From Sphagnum compactum (taxonomy: Eukaryota; Bryophyta; Sphagnopsida; Sphagnales), in assembly GCA_965153455.1 (NCBI GenBank), contig OZ234498.1, positions 1,488,001-1,552,000 on the forward strand: DNA of 64,000 nt, read 5' to 3'. Shown one piece after another: positions 59,691 to 64,000 of the stretch. A program made the position numbers and the translations under genes. Under the pieces are notes generated by a model. That model saw only the letters and a list, made by a program, of their open reading frames with translations, was not told the DNA's origin and searched no databases. The stretch's first letter is position 1. Every line of letters begins with the position of its first letter.

Positions 59691-61300
59691 CTGACAATAG
59701 GCAGTTATTAAACAAATCTGGATTCTGCACAATTCAACCAAATTCATTTTCAGGACAGAGACTAAAAAATCAATATCTATCACATGTCATTGAGCAATTT
59801 CTCATAGGTTCCTGCAAGAATACAACTGTGTTGCAACTAATTGATATATGATGGAAGTAAATAATGCTCTAAATACAGAAAATCCATGTCTTCTGCCAAT
59901 CGGAATTACTGTCCAACCTAACGGCAAGTCAACCATGTGAAAAGGTCTACCAGATTTTGCGGTGCTGGGCTCAAGCTTATGTTGAACAATAGTGAAATCT
60001 CAGTTGGGGACCACAGTTCTCCATGTCCTTGAGGACGCTGCCACTGCCACTGCCACCATCAACCATGAATTAGAACTTCGACCATAACGACTTACCTCCA
60101 AATCATTGGCGATCACCAAGCTGGTGTTGCCTATACAGATGTGCACATAACCTTTTACAAAAGTTACATATGTCTATCAGGGAACAGATAAGAAGGGCTC
60201 TGGCAACACGGCTCTTAGGCTTTAGCCATTGCGAAAATGCGTTCTTGCAACTCTATATGACAAGGCATTCATCTTGCCATACGAACTAAGGCACCGGAAA
60301 ACCCGTCTCGAGAAAAAACTGCATATAACTCACTCAAATACATATCAAGTATGGAAGCTCATGATTTGCGGAGCCTCCACTACCTTTCACAACACTAAAC
60401 TGTCAGATTGCGCTCGTCACTTGTACCCAAGAGATACGGTCCTCGTAGCTTTCATCAAGACGTTGAACTGTAGTCTATCCGTTTTTACATAAATCTGAAG
60501 GGTTTGTTTTGAGAACTTACAGCCGGAAGAATTGTAACAGATTCTGGATAATCGAAACATTCCAGACGTTCATTGCCAGTTCCCACCTCAAATTGAAGTT
60601 CTCTGCATTCTCAAATGGTCAGAATCACGGTTGGTAGCCTCTGAGTGCCTATATGCTACAACACAGCTAAAATCTAATAGATTATGAGGCAAGAAGTGAG
60701 ACTCTCGTAAATCGTATCCACTAGATGGGTGCATTAAAGGGAGAAAAGACATACTCCACCATCAACATCAGCATCATTAGCTTGATCAGCATCTTGTTTA
60801 ACCGCGTCATCCCTAGCTTCCACCTCCGATTCCTCCAGACTGAAGTCGCGGGAAGTCGCGGAAACCAATCCATTTGATCCTGATGTATATCAAAATCCGT
60901 CACCTGCCAACTTTCCAAGCTCATGGTTATTCATGTAGGTCTCTATCTTTTCTTTTTGCCTGAATCCAAGTACAAAAATATCCGACCTTACTCGTCTAGA
61001 CTCTCAATTTGTGCCATGAACCGCGCATGTGGACTGATAGGAAAACTTCAATTGTAGTAAACAAGCTCCAAAGCTCCAAATCTGTCGTAATGGTATTTTG
61101 ATCTGCTTCACACATACACTGAGTAAGACAACCCAGAGAAATTATTTCTTCCTACAAAATCGAATCCGCGTTTGGACTAAACCCTAAACCTGAAAGACTT
61201 CCAAGTGTAGTATACAAGCTCTACCTCTGTCCTCTTGCTATTCTTTTGATCTCCTTGAGAGACACACTGAGTGAGCCCAGCAGATGATGCCATGTCACTT
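59691..61300 (-). other. Likely 5' exons and introns of the membrane-protein gene
   Basis: Several minus-strand stretches look coding. An acidic Ala/Asp-rich stretch runs from 60879 to about 60762 (SRDFSLEESEVEARDDAVKQ and on). A stretch at about 60570-60521 includes ECFDYPESVTILP. A stretch at about 60359-60275 includes LDMYLSELYAVFSRDGFSGA. Possible start codons lie at 60934 and 61293. I could not assemble them into one consistent frame without implausibly short introns, so the gene may be decayed or my exon ends wrong. Near its 5' end a block is tandemly duplicated (61040-61129 and 61189-61276), with a telo-box-like AAACCCTAAAC on the plus strand between them. Confidence 0.3.
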
Positions 61301-64000
61301 GGGAAAGATCTCAAGTTGGCATTTCAATTATGAATCAACTAAGAAATCTGTTGATGCCAAGAATATTCATTTATTTAACACCTAATCAGAGGTCATTTCT
61401 AATTATCCACCAAATTAGTAGGTGGATTGATTTATTTGGTAATCACCATTAATTTATTTAAATATTAAAAATTGAAATTGTAACACAATTCAAAACAACA
61501 TGCAATTGAAAACTTTTTGCTTAGAAAAAGGACATTTTCTCTTAGTGTTTATGTATTTGATATGATTTAATGAATATGACATAATTTTCAATTAATTTCA
61601 TGAAAACAAGTATTCTACAAGGTTTTAGAAATGTATGACTTAATTTTTAAAAAAAGTCCTTGAAAATCACATATTGATCAAATTGAAAATTGAAAACATT
61701 GATAATAAATAAGATTTTCATTTTTTGAATTTGCAAATTGTTATTTTTTTAATAAAATGGTTGTCATTTTGAAATTATGGCTACTTATCTCACACTATGA
61801 AAAGGACATAATATAAACTCTACATCTACCAATTTGAACCACTCTAGCATGCCAAGACCTTACTATAAACTAAAATTGGTTATATGTAATATGCAAAACA
61901 TCATTAGTATTACAAGACTACATTCACCATGGTGACTTTAAATGTACATGTTAAAAACATGATAGAGTTTGCAAATATTGTTTCAAACAATTAGAAACAT
62001 ACTTTGGAAAGGTGCAAGGATTTGCTAATGATGTGAGCCTAGAAAGGATTGTGAATGTTATGAAATGTTGGTTCAAAAACAAAATCATTAAATACATGGC
62101 TTGATCAACATAGTTAAAGAAAGATCCAAAAGATCCTTGAACACCTTAGTGCCAACAACACAATATACACAACATTGGTTATTCAAATTTTGAAAACATC
62201 TTCATTCAGCTAGATTAGTTCGTTATTAACAATGTCTTCCACATCCATTAGGATTGGAAATTACCAACTAGTATTTCACAAAACACAAAGTATTATCATT
62301 GTTATTTAATGGTTAATTTATTTTTGATTGTTCCCCATACCATTATTGTTTTCTTGTTTATTTCCAACCTTTCACATCTTTCCTATGTGTTTATTTGTAT
62401 TATCTATTGCCCTCAATGATCCTAAATTCCAAAATATTATATTGAAAAATTTATGTTCATTCCTTCTGTTTTATTGACTTTGATTCTACACTACATTTTT
62501 TAGCCCTAGCCCACCCTTTTCACTAAGTCCCACCCAAAGCCATGTCAAGTAAACAAAAATACATCCATTTGCTATCCATAAGGGGAAGGTGTCATGATGG
62601 TCACATTCAAAATCCCCATTTTCATGGGATGCCATTAGGATGAATTTCATGATTTTTTAAATTTCATTATCCATGCACCTTTAGCCTTATATGAAGATGC
62701 CTTAATTTATGTGTCATTCCATTGTTATAGTGTTTTGAGCTGTTTGAGTATCAAATTTACGTTTTACACCTCCAAATCAAATTGCGCTTCCATTTTCCCA
62801 TTATTACATCTTTCCAATTTATTATGCAAGTGCCAATTAGATTTGTTTTGGTTATTGCTACATAAATAAATTTTTATGAGTTTATCTTTGGTATATGTGT
62901 TCAACTATCAATTTTTTAAAATAATGTTTACTTTTGGGGGCTCCTATATGTTGTATTTCTAATCTCATTTTTTTTTACACTACAAGCTTTCATCTTCATT
63001 TTGGACCTTTTTCATTCCTTTTCTTTGACATTCATGCTCAAGTTTATAGGTTTTTCAATTTCTTTTGGACAATTTTATTTTATTTTTGGATTCACATTTG
63101 GGTTCACCTCTGCGTTGAGGTGTTGTGGATTGGATTCAATTTTTCCAAATTTCATCATTTTCCAAAATTTGAATTTCTACAAACATTAGAAGATTGAATA
63201 ACAAAAGGGCTAAACAAGGAATGTGCCCATAGGGTTAACATTTTAAGAATAACACAAATTCCTAGGTTGATTTTTAGTTACACCATTGTTGTTTTGTCAA
63301 ATTGCATTGTTGTATTTTGAAAAATTAACATTGAAGAGTGGGTAAAATTACCATTTATCAATTATTCAAGCTTTAAGCCACTTCAACATTTCAAAGCTTA
63401 AGGATTTCTTAATTCATGAATATGGGACACAAAAGGACATGTCAATTTATATTGTCATTTGATTTATATTTCTTGATTTGGGTACAAGTTACATCATTTA
63501 ATGAGGATTTGCGTATTTTCAATAGATAATATCAAAGTTGAAGTATTCAATTTTTTAATTAGTTTTTTTAGTCAAACATATATTTGATTTAACTTAGTTA
63601 TAAATTTTTTAATTTTTTGTTTTACAATTATTGAATTATTCTATGTCAATAGTGAGGGTATTGGTAAAGTAAAAAATTGATTTGGTTATGAACATTGAAT
63701 TGTAATAAAATCTGAATGAAATATTTGGAAAAACTCAAAAAGAAATTAAAATTTTAAACACATATGTTACATATATTTATTTCTTCTAGGGATTAACACA
63801 TACCCTACATACTATATCTTGGTTTTCAAAATAAACATAAAATTATTTCAAAATTAATCCAATTATAATTTTTACTTAACAACTAATATATGGGACCTTA
63901 TTTTGATTCATGTATTTTGTAAATTCAAAAAATAGTGTAGCACCCCCTCCCCCCAAGCAATTTGTATGTCACATTTTTGTTCCATACTTTGCAAATGTTG
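61301..64000. other. AT-rich intergenic DNA, no gene seen
   Basis: Low-complexity A/T-rich sequence. The frames at 62.93-63.20 kb are Phe-rich translations of T-rich DNA and show no domain. Confidence 0.6.

Noticed and set aside
62934-63197. Phe/Trp-rich plus-strand frames resembling membrane segments
   Set aside because: Translation of T-rich low-complexity DNA; no exon signals and no domain.

Overview
This window is nuclear DNA from a land plant. Two genes with plant-type exon/intron structure can be read: an AGD6/AGD7-type ArfGAP and a small two-exon metallothionein-like gene. The rest is mostly very AT-rich, repeat-filled intergenic DNA with plant-type transposons (Ty3/gypsy, CACTA, hAT, a tRNA-derived SINE candidate and LTR remnants). 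The lineage cannot be fixed from the sequence alone. The metallothionein does not fit the common seed-plant types, which makes a seed-free plant (bryophyte, lycophyte, fern) plausible but unproven. There are no operons, rRNA genes or CRISPR arrays.

Layout. 1-4.6 kb is AT-rich with no gene. 4.6-9.1 kb is a more balanced-composition island holding the ArfGAP gene on the minus strand (three exons, 465 residues). 9.1-15.07 kb is AT-rich, with TACC/GGTA inverted repeats and a possible CACTA-like element. 15.07-22.16 kb is a decayed, 5'-truncated Ty3/gypsy retrotransposon with a 3' LTR. It carries an extra reading frame that overlaps the gag start. 22.6-24.2 kb is a probable non-autonomous CACTA element with a SINE-like insertion. 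24.2-39.6 kb is AT-rich, with several tandem arrays, a palindromic array at 31.2 kb and a broken Gly/Pro-rich frame at 33.4-33.9 kb.

39.9-45.7 kb is a decayed hAT-type transposase-like gene. It is split by a 3.28 kb CACTA element with clear termini and a 3-bp target duplication; that element itself carries two tandem arrays. 46.4-47.2 kb holds two fold-back structures and a short LTR-like block. 47.95-49.31 kb is the metallothionein-like gene. 55.69-56.99 kb is a solo LTR with TG...CA ends and a 5-bp target duplication. 58.85-61.3 kb looks like a second minus-strand multi-exon gene encoding a type I membrane protein of unknown function. Only its last exons read confidently. 61.3-64 kb is AT-rich and empty.

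The genes do not form a pathway. The ArfGAP acts in Golgi vesicle traffic, the metallothionein-like protein would bind metal ions in the cytosol, and the rest is transposon history. The clearest new-looking items are the metallothionein with its duplicated CxxCxCPPGxC module, the CACTA-in-hAT nest, the retrotransposon's extra frame and the self-complementary 43-bp array.
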